Assembly: GCA_937931165.1 (NCBI GenBank)
Contig: CALHCI010000074.1
Span: 1 to 53,349 of the forward strand
Source: an uncultured Granulosicoccaceae bacterium
GTDB taxonomy: Bacteria > Pseudomonadota > Gammaproteobacteria > Granulosicoccales > Granulosicoccaceae
Length of the DNA: 53,349 nucleotides
Direction of reading: 5' to 3'
This document shows, one piece after another, positions 27,301 to 35,753 of this stretch; the stretch's first letter is position 1; every line of letters begins with the position of its first letter. The translations under genes were made by a program, and so were the position numbers. A model generated the notes under the pieces. The model searched no databases. It was not told the DNA's origin and was given only the letters and a program-made list of their open reading frames with translations.

Positions 27301-28521
27301 TTAAACAATATTGTGCTCGGGACCATAGGGAAAACCGGTAATGTTTTTTCTGCCGGATTCAGTGACTACGAGAATATCGTGCTCTCTATAGCCACCTGCA
27401 CCTGGTGCGCCTTGTGGCAGTGTTAACATGGGTTCAATAGACACCACCATTCCTGGTTCTAACAGGGTTTCTATATCTTCTCTAATCTCAAGCCCGGCCT
27501 CTCTGCCGTAGTAGTGAGAAAGCACTCCAAACGAGTGGCCATAACCAAAAGTGCGGTAGTCGAGCATGCCGGCGTCGTCGAAGTGTTGATTGATTTTTTC
27601 ACAAATTTCCGCGCAACTCACTCCCGGCTTGATCAGTGACAGACCAATTTCATGAGCAGCTACATTCGCCTGCCAGACTTTAAGCGATTCTGCATCGGGT
27701 TCACCGAGGAACAAGGTTCTTTCCAGCGCTGTGTAGTAGCCCGAGATCATTGGAAACGCATTCAGGCTAAGGATATCGCCGCGCTGTAGTTTGCGGGTAG
27801 TTACCGGATTGTGTGCGCCGTCGGTGTTGAGTCCGGACTGGAACCATACCCAGGTGTCCCGGAGCTCCGAATCAGGAAATTGTTTGGCAATCGCAAGCTC
27901 CATAGCGTCACGACCGGCCATGGCAACATCAATTTCACGGGTACCCTCTTTAATCGCATTACGAATTGCTTCACCACCAATGTCGGCGATGCTGGCAGCG
28001 CTGGTGATCAATGCGATCTCTTCTGCAGATTTCACCATACGTTGTTGCATGGTAGCCTGGGACACGTCTTTCAGTTCGGGGTTACCCAGAAATTCACACA
28101 ACAGGTTGCTTGCCATTAATGTCAGATGGTCTTGCTCTATGCCAATACGGCGAGCACCATCGGTCAGGTCTCGGATGGTGCGATAGTAGTTGTCGCGACG
28201 CCAGTCGGTGTACACAACATTGTCGGCAATACTGTTGCGCCAGGGTTGTCCGTAGTCAATATTAGCTGACACAGTTGTACAGCTATCAGCGGTAACCACG
28301 CAGCCATAGGGTCTGCCGAAAGCACAGTACAAAAAGCCTGAATAGTAGGCGATATTGTGCATTGAGGTTAGCACGACAACCGGAATATCCTGCTCGTGCA
28401 TCCAGCTTCGCAGCCGTTCCAGCCGGCGCTGATATTCAGCATCACTGAAAGGCAGCGGCGTTTTTGCACCGTTGTGCAAAGTCAGTTTCTGTGGTCTTGA
28501 GGTGTTGGTTGGAGACATCAT
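27301..28521 (-). CDS. Creatinase (creatine amidinohydrolase)
   Basis: The 406-residue M24-fold protein matches Pseudomonas creatinase closely along its whole length. Shared segments include TSMHNIAYYSGFLYCAFGRP, VYTDWRRDNYY, QSGLNTDGAHNPVTTRK, GYYTALERTLFLGEP, YRTFGYGHSFGVLSHYYGRE and PGAGGYREHDIL; the fourth-to-sixth are quoted in part. The catalytic His is His237 (His232 in P. putida). The enzyme hydrolyses creatine to sarcosine and urea without metal, unlike M24 peptidases of the same fold. The ATG at 28521 has AGAAGGTAG upstream. No creatininase, sarcosine oxidase or urease gene is nearby, so downstream steps must be encoded elsewhere. Confidence 0.92.
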   Translation of the reverse strand: MMSPTNTSRPQKLTLHNGAKTPLPFSDAEYQRRLERLRSWMHEQDIPVVVLTSMHNIAYYSGFLYCAFGRPYGCVVTADSCTTVSANIDYGQPWRNSIADNVVYTDWRRDNYYRTIRDLTDGARRIGIEQDHLTLMASNLLCEFLGNPELKDVSQATMQQRMVKSAEEIALITSAASIADIGGEAIRNAIKEGTREIDVAMAGRDAMELAIAKQFPDSELRDTWVWFQSGLNTDGAHNPVTTRKLQRGDILSLNAFPMISGYYTALERTLFLGEPDAESLKVWQANVAAHEIGLSLIKPGVSCAEICEKINQHFDDAGMLDYRTFGYGHSFGVLSHYYGREAGLEIREDIETLLEPGMVVSIEPMLTLPQGAPGAGGYREHDILVVTESGRKNITGFPYGPEHNIV

Positions 28522-28765
28522 AATCTACCTTCTGTTAAGCAGGCAGACCATTGTCTGGAGCAACCTGCGTCGTTAAGGTTGATCCGGGCGTTCAGGATGT
28601 TTGTTGTGAAACAATCAGGAAATTTCAGTCGACGCCATCGACATCTGATCGAGCTGCAAGATTGGCTTTTATGCCGGATTGCCGCATGATTTCAGGCGAA
28701 CAATTTTGCAATAATAACGACAATCCAGGTGTAATCTTGAACCGGTATGTCAATAAAACAGCGTG

Positions 28766-30256
28766 TTAGCTGGAAAGTTTGGCGTGTCTTATTTGTTCGT
28801 TGGCTAGAGCCGCATCTCCGATAGCAGCGTTGTAGAGTTGCAGGTAAAGACTTGCACTGATATCCCAGCTGAACTGCGATGCCATGCCGTTTTGCTGCAG
28901 CTTTTTCCAGGTCTTTTTATCAGCGTACAGTGCCAGCGCCCGGTTGATTCCATCCGTGAGCGCTTCGGGGCTGGTTTCGTCTATCATAAAACCGTTTGCT
29001 TCATCCTGGTTGTTATTGTTGTAGTCAGTCACGGTATCAACCAGTCCACCGACCCGGGTGACCAGTGGCAATGTGCCGTAACGCAGACTGTAAAGCTGGT
29101 TGAGTCCGCAGGGTTCATAGCGCGACGGCATCATAAAAACATCAGACCCGGCTTCAATCAGTCTTGATAGAGATTCGTCAAAACCGATGCTGACGGCAAC
29201 GTGTTCCGGGTGTTCCTGTTGTAGCGTGTTTAAGCGGTTCTGCAGATCAGTTTCACCTGATCCGAGTACAACTAACTGGTAGTTTAATGTATCGGAGTTT
29301 TCGATAGCATCAACGATAACGTCAATGCCTTTTTGCTCGGCCAGCCTGCTGATGACGCCGAAAAGAAGTGTGTTCGGGCTTATTGGCAGTCCCATACGCT
29401 TTTGTAGTTCGGCTTTATTTTTTTGCTTGCCCGACAGATCTTTTGTGGAGTAATTGGCAGGAAGGTGGGTATCGGTAGCCGGGTTCCATTCGTCAATATC
29501 TATTCCGTTTAAAATACCGCTGACACGTGCCTGTCGACTTCGAAGCAAGCCATCCAGTCCGTTGCCAAAGGCATCGGTTTGAATCTCCTCTGCATAACGA
29601 GGGCTGACGGTGTTGACTCTGTCGGCGTACGCAATGCCTCCTTTGATATAACTTGCCTGCCCCCAGAATTCGACTCCGTTGGCATGGAACAGCGCCGCGG
29701 GTAGCCCAAGCTCTGCGTAGTGGTTATGCATAATGTTGCCTTGATAGGCAAGATTATGAATAGTGAAGACAGTGGCTGGTCTGGGGTTGTGCAACGCCAG
29801 CAGAGCCGGCACCAGGCCTGTCTGCCAGTCATGACAGTGCACCAGGTCCGGTGTCCAGTTCAGATATACCGGGTTAACAGATAGTTCGGTAACTGCTTGT
29901 GAGAATAGCGCAAAGCGCATCGGGTTATCTGGCCAGCCGCGGTCATCATCAGACATGTACGGGTTGCCAGCGCGATTGCTGAACACCGGATGACAGATGA
30001 GCAGTAAATCGGTGTCGTCAATGCTGCACTGACAGATCGCCACAGCGCCCAGTGGTAAATCAAGCATGCAAATAAAATTGATGTCATCGATTTGTTCGAG
30101 CACTGCTTTGTACCCGGGCAGAGCGATTTTAATATCGGTGTTGGCACGCCGTAGTGCCATGGGCAGGCTTGCGCATACATCTGCGAGCCCGCCTGTTTTT
30201 ATCAGCGGTGCAATTTCGCTACAAGCGAAAAGTACTTTATGGCTATTGTTATTCAT
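28766..30256 (-). CDS. glgA: Glycogen synthase (ADP-glucose, GT5)
   Basis: The 496-residue protein has the GT5 starch/glycogen synthase signature KTGGLADV at about residues 20-27. YQGNIMHNHYAELG and NGIDIDEWNPATD follow, then the C-terminal PSRYEPCGLNQLYSLRYGTL and VGGLVDTVTDY. It extends alpha-1,4-glucan from ADP-glucose. Its length is slightly above E. coli GlgA (477). It starts 6 bp after the glgB stop, so the two form a tight operon. The 244 bp between its stop and the creatinase start hold nothing I recognise. Confidence 0.97.
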   Translation of the reverse strand: MNNNSHKVLFACSEIAPLIKTGGLADVCASLPMALRRANTDIKIALPGYKAVLEQIDDINFICMLDLPLGAVAICQCSIDDTDLLLICHPVFSNRAGNPYMSDDDRGWPDNPMRFALFSQAVTELSVNPVYLNWTPDLVHCHDWQTGLVPALLALHNPRPATVFTIHNLAYQGNIMHNHYAELGLPAALFHANGVEFWGQASYIKGGIAYADRVNTVSPRYAEEIQTDAFGNGLDGLLRSRQARVSGILNGIDIDEWNPATDTHLPANYSTKDLSGKQKNKAELQKRMGLPISPNTLLFGVISRLAEQKGIDVIVDAIENSDTLNYQLVVLGSGETDLQNRLNTLQQEHPEHVAVSIGFDESLSRLIEAGSDVFMMPSRYEPCGLNQLYSLRYGTLPLVTRVGGLVDTVTDYNNNNQDEANGFMIDETSPEALTDGINRALALYADKKTWKKLQQNGMASQFSWDISASLYLQLYNAAIGDAALANEQIRHAKLSS

Positions 30257-30262
30257 GGTTCT

Positions 30263-32470
30263 TTAACAGGGCTGTAAAACGATGGCCCCGAGTGGTGGTA
30301 GTGTCAGGGTTAACGTGTTGGAACGGCCCATGTAGGGTTGTGGTTTTGTTGTGCACAAACCTTCGTTGCCTACATTGCTGCCGTGGTAGATGTTGCTGTC
30401 CGAGTTGAATATTTCTTTGTAGCTACACGCTTCATGTATACCGATTTGATAGTTTTCACGTGGTACCGGGGTGAAATTTAACACCACCAGAAGCGTTTGA
30501 TCAGCGCCTTTGCGGTAGTAACTCAGTACTGAGTTGCCAGCATCGTCAGCGTTTAGCCACTCGAAGCCTTTGTCGGTAAAGTCATCGGTAAAAAGGCCTG
30601 GCTGGGTGGTGTACAAATTGTTGAGGTCTGCAACCAGAGACATGATGCCGCGATGTTCGTCAATGTCTGCGCTAAACCAGTCGAGTGCTGTGCTGAAATT
30701 CCATTCACCGCGTTGTGCAAAGTCACAACCCTGGAACAGAAGCTTTTTACCCGGATAGGTGAACTGGTAAGTGTACAGTAACCTGAGGTTGGCAAACTGT
30801 TGCCACAGGTCACCTGGCATTTTATTGATCATTGACCCTTTGCCGTGTACTACTTCATCGTGACTAAACGGTAGTACAAAGTTCTCGGTAAACGCATACA
30901 GCAAACCAAAAGTAAGTTTGTTGTGATGGTGGCTGCGATGTACCGGATCATTTGCCATGTATTCCAGGGTGTCGTGCATCCAGCCCATATTCCATTTCAT
31001 ACAGAACCCGAGGCCGCCGTGTTCGGGTGGTCTTGTTACCTGTGGCCATGATGTACTTTCTTCGGCGATGATCACGGACCCTGGCACTTCAGTCTGGGTA
31101 ATGGTATTGAGTTTGTTCAAAAACTCAATGGCCTCGAGATTTTCCCGACCGCCAAGTTTGTTTGGAATCCAGTCATCGGCTTCACGTGAATAGTCGAGGT
31201 AGAGCATTGAAGCAACAGCGTCGACTCTAAGCCCGTCAATATGAAACTCCCGCAACCAGTACAGTGCTGATGCAATCAGGAAGTTTCGGACTTCGCGCCT
31301 GCCGTAGTTGAATATCAAGGTGCCCCAGTCACGGTGCTCACCGAGTCTTGGGTCCTCATGTTCGTACAGACAACTGCCGTCAAAATTACTGAGGCTGTAG
31401 TCGTCCTTCGGAAAATGCGCCGGCACCCAGTCGAGCAGAACACCGATGTTGGCCTGATGGAAATGGTTGATCAGATATTTAAGGTCATCGGGCGTGCCAA
31501 ACCGGCTGGTAGCTGCAAAGTAGCCGGTAACCTGGTAGCCCCATGAGTCATCTAGTGGATGCTCGGTGATTGGCATAAGTTCAATATGGGTGTAACCCAT
31601 AAACTGAACGTATTCAAGCAACTTGTGCGCGAGTGTTTTGTAGTTTAAAAACCCCCCATTATCGTCTCTTTGCCAGGAACCCAGGTGTACTTCGTACACA
31701 GACATTGGCTGTTGTTGCCATTGATTTTCAGCACGCAGCTTTAGCCAGTTTTTGTCTGTCCATTGAAAACGGCTTTGATAAACTTTACACGCCGTTTGCG
31801 GTCTGAATTCAAAAGCATTGGCGTAGGGATCCTGTTTTACTTTTATGCTGTTATCTGCAGACAGTAACTCAAATTTGTATAGCTGATCGTGTTGCACGCC
31901 GGGTATAAATATTTCCCACACACCGCTGCTGCCACGGTTTCTCATGGCGTGCGTTCTGCCATCCCAGTAATTGAACTCACCAACGACACTGACTCTTTTT
32001 GCCGAAGGTGCCCACACGGCGAATCGAACCCCCTGAACGCCATCGATAATCTGCGGGTGCGCACCCAGTACATTGTACAGTGTACGGTGTTCTCCTTCGT
32101 TAAACAGATGTAAATCCAGATCCGGGATTGTTGGCGCAAAGCGATAGGGATCATCGGCGAGGAAGTTGTTTCCGTTTTTGTCGTAGCAGTTGAGTTGATA
32201 CTGTTCTGGCAGCTCGTTAGCAGTGAGTATAAAAAAATCGGAATTTTCAATGCGGCTGAATTGTGTTTTGCCGCGATACTTGTCGTCAGGTGACAGCAGA
32301 TAAATCGATTCTGCCATTGGTTGGTAAACACGAATAACCCATTCATCACCTAGCCGGTGCCGCCCCAGAACCGCAAACGGGTCGTGATGGGTAGCGGTGG
32401 CAATAGAGCGCATTTGCTCCGTAAGATGGAGCGGGCTAGAGCGGGGATTACGGACGATTGGTGATGTCAT
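30263..32470 (-). CDS. glgB: 1,4-alpha-glucan branching enzyme
   Basis: The 735-residue GH13 enzyme introduces alpha-1,6 branches into glycogen. An N-terminal region ([11 protein letters not shown], typical of long GlgB) and a CBM48 domain ([20 protein letters not shown]) precede the catalytic barrel. Key motifs are [20 protein letters not shown], the nucleophile Asp in [17 protein letters not shown], the acid Glu in [10 protein letters not shown], and [15 protein letters not shown]. The length agrees with E. coli GlgB (728). It leads the minus-strand glgBA operon, divergent from glgC. Confidence 0.98.
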   Translation of the reverse strand: MTSPIVRNPRSSPLHLTEQMRSIATATHHDPFAVLGRHRLGDEWVIRVYQPMAESIYLLSPDDKYRGKTQFSRIENSDFFILTANELPEQYQLNCYDKNGNNFLADDPYRFAPTIPDLDLHLFNEGEHRTLYNVLGAHPQIIDGVQGVRFAVWAPSAKRVSVVGEFNYWDGRTHAMRNRGSSGVWEIFIPGVQHDQLYKFELLSADNSIKVKQDPYANAFEFRPQTACKVYQSRFQWTDKNWLKLRAENQWQQQPMSVYEVHLGSWQRDDNGGFLNYKTLAHKLLEYVQFMGYTHIELMPITEHPLDDSWGYQVTGYFAATSRFGTPDDLKYLINHFHQANIGVLLDWVPAHFPKDDYSLSNFDGSCLYEHEDPRLGEHRDWGTLIFNYGRREVRNFLIASALYWLREFHIDGLRVDAVASMLYLDYSREADDWIPNKLGGRENLEAIEFLNKLNTITQTEVPGSVIIAEESTSWPQVTRPPEHGGLGFCMKWNMGWMHDTLEYMANDPVHRSHHHNKLTFGLLYAFTENFVLPFSHDEVVHGKGSMINKMPGDLWQQFANLRLLYTYQFTYPGKKLLFQGCDFAQRGEWNFSTALDWFSADIDEHRGIMSLVADLNNLYTTQPGLFTDDFTDKGFEWLNADDAGNSVLSYYRKGADQTLLVVLNFTPVPRENYQIGIHEACSYKEIFNSDSNIYHGSNVGNEGLCTTKPQPYMGRSNTLTLTLPPLGAIVLQPC

Positions 32471-32783
32471 GAGGTGATAATACTATCTGGCACCGGATTG
32501 TGGTTTAAATTTGTGTCGAGCTGGAACTGTTATTGCGAGAGGGTTTGATTGCCCGACTGTTTTTCTTGTAATTTATGTTAACCGCATGTCTTGAGCCAGT
32601 TTTTCCGGGTTTGTAGATCGGGGCGGGGAGATGTTAAGTTTAATTGACTCTTAATCGCGGGCCGGATTGCTGCGTGTCGGCCAGCCGGCTGCAGGTATCA
32701 GTGGCGTATTAAGCACAGGATCATGTGGAATGGAACCAACTTCAACCCGAATGTTCGGGCGTAAGCGTGAGTGCACATAGTAA
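32471..32783. other. 313-bp divergent intergenic region between glgB and glgC
   Basis: No gene is visible. The region should hold promoters for both glgBA and glgC-malQ. Candidate -35/-10 pairs (for example TTGATT ... TGTAAT near 32547-32574) are too weak to call. No riboswitch or strong palindrome was seen. Confidence 0.5.
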
Positions 32784-34076
32784 ATGACCATCAATGTTTA
32801 CAATCAGAATCCTACACCGGCTGGACGTTTTGTCAGTCGACTAACCCGGGATGCGATGGCACTGGTGCTGGCGGGCGGGCGAGGCTCGCGTCTGGAAAAC
32901 CTTACCGACTGGCGTGCCAAACCCGCGGTGCCATTCGGCGGTAAATTCCGCATTGTCGATTTTCCATTATCCAACTGCCTGAATTCCGGGATCCGGCGTG
33001 TTGGCGTCTTAACCCAGTATAAAGCGCATTCACTGATACGCCACATTCAACGTGGCTGGGGAATGATTGGTGGAGATTTTGGACCGTTCGTGGAGCTGCT
33101 ACCGGCGCAGCAACGGACTGACGAGAACTCGTGGTACCAGGGAACTGCCGATGCAGTGTTCCAGAACATCGATATCATCAGAAGCTTCAACCCGAAATAT
33201 GTGATCGTGCTGGCCGGAGACCATGTGTACAAAATGGACTATGGTCCAATGCTGGCGTACCACGTCGCGCAGCAATCAGAACTGACCATCGGTTGTATTG
33301 AAGTGCCGGTTGAAGATGCCAAAGCGTTTGGTGTGCTGAGCATGGCATCGGACGGCCGCGTCAGTGAGTTTAATGAAAAGCCTGAACACCCCGATGAACT
33401 TGAAGATCAGCCGGGTGTGTCACTGGCTTCCATGGGAATCTATATCTTCGATGTGGAATTTTTGGTGCGGGAACTCATTGCCGATCATAAGTCTGAACAT
33501 TCCAGTCACGATTTCGGTAAGGACATTATTCCCCGTGTGATTGAATCGGCCAATGTTTACGGGTATTCGTTTCTTGATAAGCAAAGCGGTGGTCAGAGTT
33601 ACTGGCGTGATGTAGGAACGGTAGATACTTTCTGGGGGGCCAACCTGGAGCTCACCCGTGTGTTGCCAGAGCTTAATTTGTACGACAAAGAGTGGCCAAT
33701 CTGGACCCACCAGGAGCAGGCACCTCCGGCCAAGTTTGTTCATAACACCGAGGAAAAGCAGGGTGCTGCCTACGACTCTCTGGTTGCAGGCGGATGCATT
33801 ATTTCCGGTGCCACACTGACTGAATCTCTGTTATTTTCTAATGTCTCGGTGGCCGAATTTTCACATGTTGAAAAGTCGGTATTGATGCCGGAAGTGGTAG
33901 TTGGTAAGCATTGCCATGTGCGCAACGCGGTGGTCGATAAAGGCTGCGTAATAAAGGATGGCATGCAGATAGGCGTTAACCTGGAGGAAGATCGCAAGAA
34001 CTTCTACGTCAGCCCCGGTGGCATTGTGCTGGTAACGCCCGATATGCTGGGACAGAACCTGCACAGTGTTGTGTAA
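32784..34076 (+). CDS. glgC: Glucose-1-phosphate adenylyltransferase
   Basis: The 430-residue ADP-glucose pyrophosphorylase makes the glycogen precursor from glucose-1-phosphate and ATP. The nucleotidyltransferase loop is LVLAGGRGSRLENLTDWRAK, followed by KPAVPFGGKFRIVDFPLSNC. WYQGTADAVFQN, the catalytic AGDHVYKMDY and FNEKP also match. The C-terminal left-handed beta-helix carries LMPEVVVGKHCHVRNAVVDK. The length equals E. coli GlgC (431). The start is ATG at 32784. It is divergent from glgBA, and malQ follows after 26 bp. Confidence 0.98.
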   Translation: MTINVYNQNPTPAGRFVSRLTRDAMALVLAGGRGSRLENLTDWRAKPAVPFGGKFRIVDFPLSNCLNSGIRRVGVLTQYKAHSLIRHIQRGWGMIGGDFGPFVELLPAQQRTDENSWYQGTADAVFQNIDIIRSFNPKYVIVLAGDHVYKMDYGPMLAYHVAQQSELTIGCIEVPVEDAKAFGVLSMASDGRVSEFNEKPEHPDELEDQPGVSLASMGIYIFDVEFLVRELIADHKSEHSSHDFGKDIIPRVIESANVYGYSFLDKQSGGQSYWRDVGTVDTFWGANLELTRVLPELNLYDKEWPIWTHQEQAPPAKFVHNTEEKQGAAYDSLVAGGCIISGATLTESLLFSNVSVAEFSHVEKSVLMPEVVVGKHCHVRNAVVDKGCVIKDGMQIGVNLEEDRKNFYVSPGGIVLVTPDMLGQNLHSVV

Positions 34077-34102
34077 GCAGAACCAATCTTTCAGGTGAAT
34101 GT

Positions 34103-35647
34103 GTGAAACTTCATAACCCGCTCGAGCAAAGACGCAGTGGGGTGTTGCTGCATCCGACGTCATTGCCCGGTCCGTGGATCATGGGTGATATGTCGCACAA
34201 CGCTTATCGCTTTATCGAATTTTTGGCAGCGTCCGGACAAACTATCTGGCAGGTGCTGCCACTTGGGCCAACGCATGGCGATTCGAGTCCGTATCAGTGC
34301 CTGTCGACGCATGCCGGTAATCCTTTACTAATCAGCCTTGACTGGATGGTTGATAAGGGCTGGCTTCCAGAGGATGTGTGGCAGCGTGCCGAGCCAACCA
34401 CTGAATGGCGTTTAAAAATCCTTGAAGCAGGGTGTGTTAAAGCGCTTGCATCAGGTGATCAGGAAACGCTTGAGGATTTTGATCGATTTTGTCGCGGGCA
34501 GGCATTCTGGCTTGATGACTATGTCAATTATGCGGTGCTGAAAGAGCGCCATCATGGGGCCAGCTGGACACAGTGGCCACTGCCGTTGCGCCGTGCTGAG
34601 CCTGCAGCGGTTGCCACTGAACTTGAGTCCAGTGCAGACAGGCTGCAGTTAAGGAAGTTTGAGCAGTATTTGTTTTTTACGCAGTGGCGCAACCTGCGTA
34701 ACTATGCGCATAGTCATGGTGTCTATCTGTTTGGTGATTTACCGATTTTTGTTGCTGGTGACAGTGCAGATGTGTGGGCGCATCGTGAAAATTTTGCTGT
34801 CGATGAAAATGGTAAATGCATGGTGGTAGCAGGTGTGCCACCGGATGCCTTTACTGATGAAGGACAGCGTTGGGGTAACCCGTTATATAACTGGCCGGCA
34901 CTTGAGAAAAGTAATTTCAAATGGTGGCTGGAGCGTTTACGCACTCATTTCAGTATTTATGATCTGGTGCGAATAGATCATTTTCGCGGGCTGGAGTCTT
35001 ACTGGGAAATACCTGCTACTTCTGAAACCGCTATCAACGGTGAATGGATTAAAGCGCCGGGTGCGGCGTTACTGCAAGCAGTGCAGGATAGTTTCAGTGA
35101 AATGTCACTGGTGGCGGAAGACCTTGGCATTATTACCGATGCTGTTCACGAGCTGCGTAGCGAATTTGCGATCCCTGGTATGAAAGTGCTGCAGTTTGCA
35201 TTCGACGGTGATATGCACAACCATCACCTGCCACATAATCACTCAGCCGACATGGTGGTCTATACCGGCACACATGATAACGATACGTCTTTATCCTGGT
35301 ATCAGAGTGCCAGCGACCAAACCCGGCATCTGGTGCGTGCCTACCTGGAGTGTTCAGATCACGATATGCCGTGGGCGCTAATTAGGAGTGCCATGATGTC
35401 GGTGGCGAACACCACCATCATACCGATGCAGGATGTGCTCTCTCTGGGCGCTGGTCATCGGATGAATACGCCGGGGACAACCGCAGATAACTGGCACTGG
35501 CGTTTTGACTGGTCACAACTTGAAGATCATGTTGCCACCAGTCTAAGAGAACTGACAGAACGTTACAGTCGCCTTGGTGATGGAAACCCCGTGGGTAGTT
35601 TTCAGGACATTAACAGCTGGCCGCTGGTTGAGCGTCGTATTGCCTGA
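34103..35647 (+). CDS. malQ: 4-alpha-glucanotransferase (amylomaltase, short GH77 form)
   Basis: The 514-residue GH77 enzyme transfers alpha-1,4-glucan segments between maltodextrins. Motifs include RRSGVLLHPTSLPGPWIMGD, the nucleophile Asp in VRIDHFRGLESYWEIPA, the acid Glu in LVAEDLGIITDAVHELR, and YTGTHDNDT. This is the compact form (as in plant D-enzyme), not the 694-residue E. coli form. The start is GTG with CAGGTGA upstream. It is co-directional with glgC, suggesting a role in glycogen turnover. Three copies of an ATTGCCTG-type unit straddle the stop codon. Confidence 0.96.
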   Translation: MKLHNPLEQRRSGVLLHPTSLPGPWIMGDMSHNAYRFIEFLAASGQTIWQVLPLGPTHGDSSPYQCLSTHAGNPLLISLDWMVDKGWLPEDVWQRAEPTTEWRLKILEAGCVKALASGDQETLEDFDRFCRGQAFWLDDYVNYAVLKERHHGASWTQWPLPLRRAEPAAVATELESSADRLQLRKFEQYLFFTQWRNLRNYAHSHGVYLFGDLPIFVAGDSADVWAHRENFAVDENGKCMVVAGVPPDAFTDEGQRWGNPLYNWPALEKSNFKWWLERLRTHFSIYDLVRIDHFRGLESYWEIPATSETAINGEWIKAPGAALLQAVQDSFSEMSLVAEDLGIITDAVHELRSEFAIPGMKVLQFAFDGDMHNHHLPHNHSADMVVYTGTHDNDTSLSWYQSASDQTRHLVRAYLECSDHDMPWALIRSAMMSVANTTIIPMQDVLSLGAGHRMNTPGTTADNWHWRFDWSQLEDHVATSLRELTERYSRLGDGNPVGSFQDINSWPLVERRIA

Positions 35648-35753
35648 TTGCCTGATTGCCAGAGTGTGTGTAGCGTAACGGCTAACGCATTTTCCTTTAC
35701 CTGCAGTAGTACTCGCGGTAGGGTGGGTATCCTCTTCCCGAATACTGTCAGCT

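Noticed and set aside
28551..28769. 72-codon plus-strand open frame between glgA and creatinase
   Set aside because: It overlaps the end of glgA, lacks recognisable features and has no ribosome-binding site.
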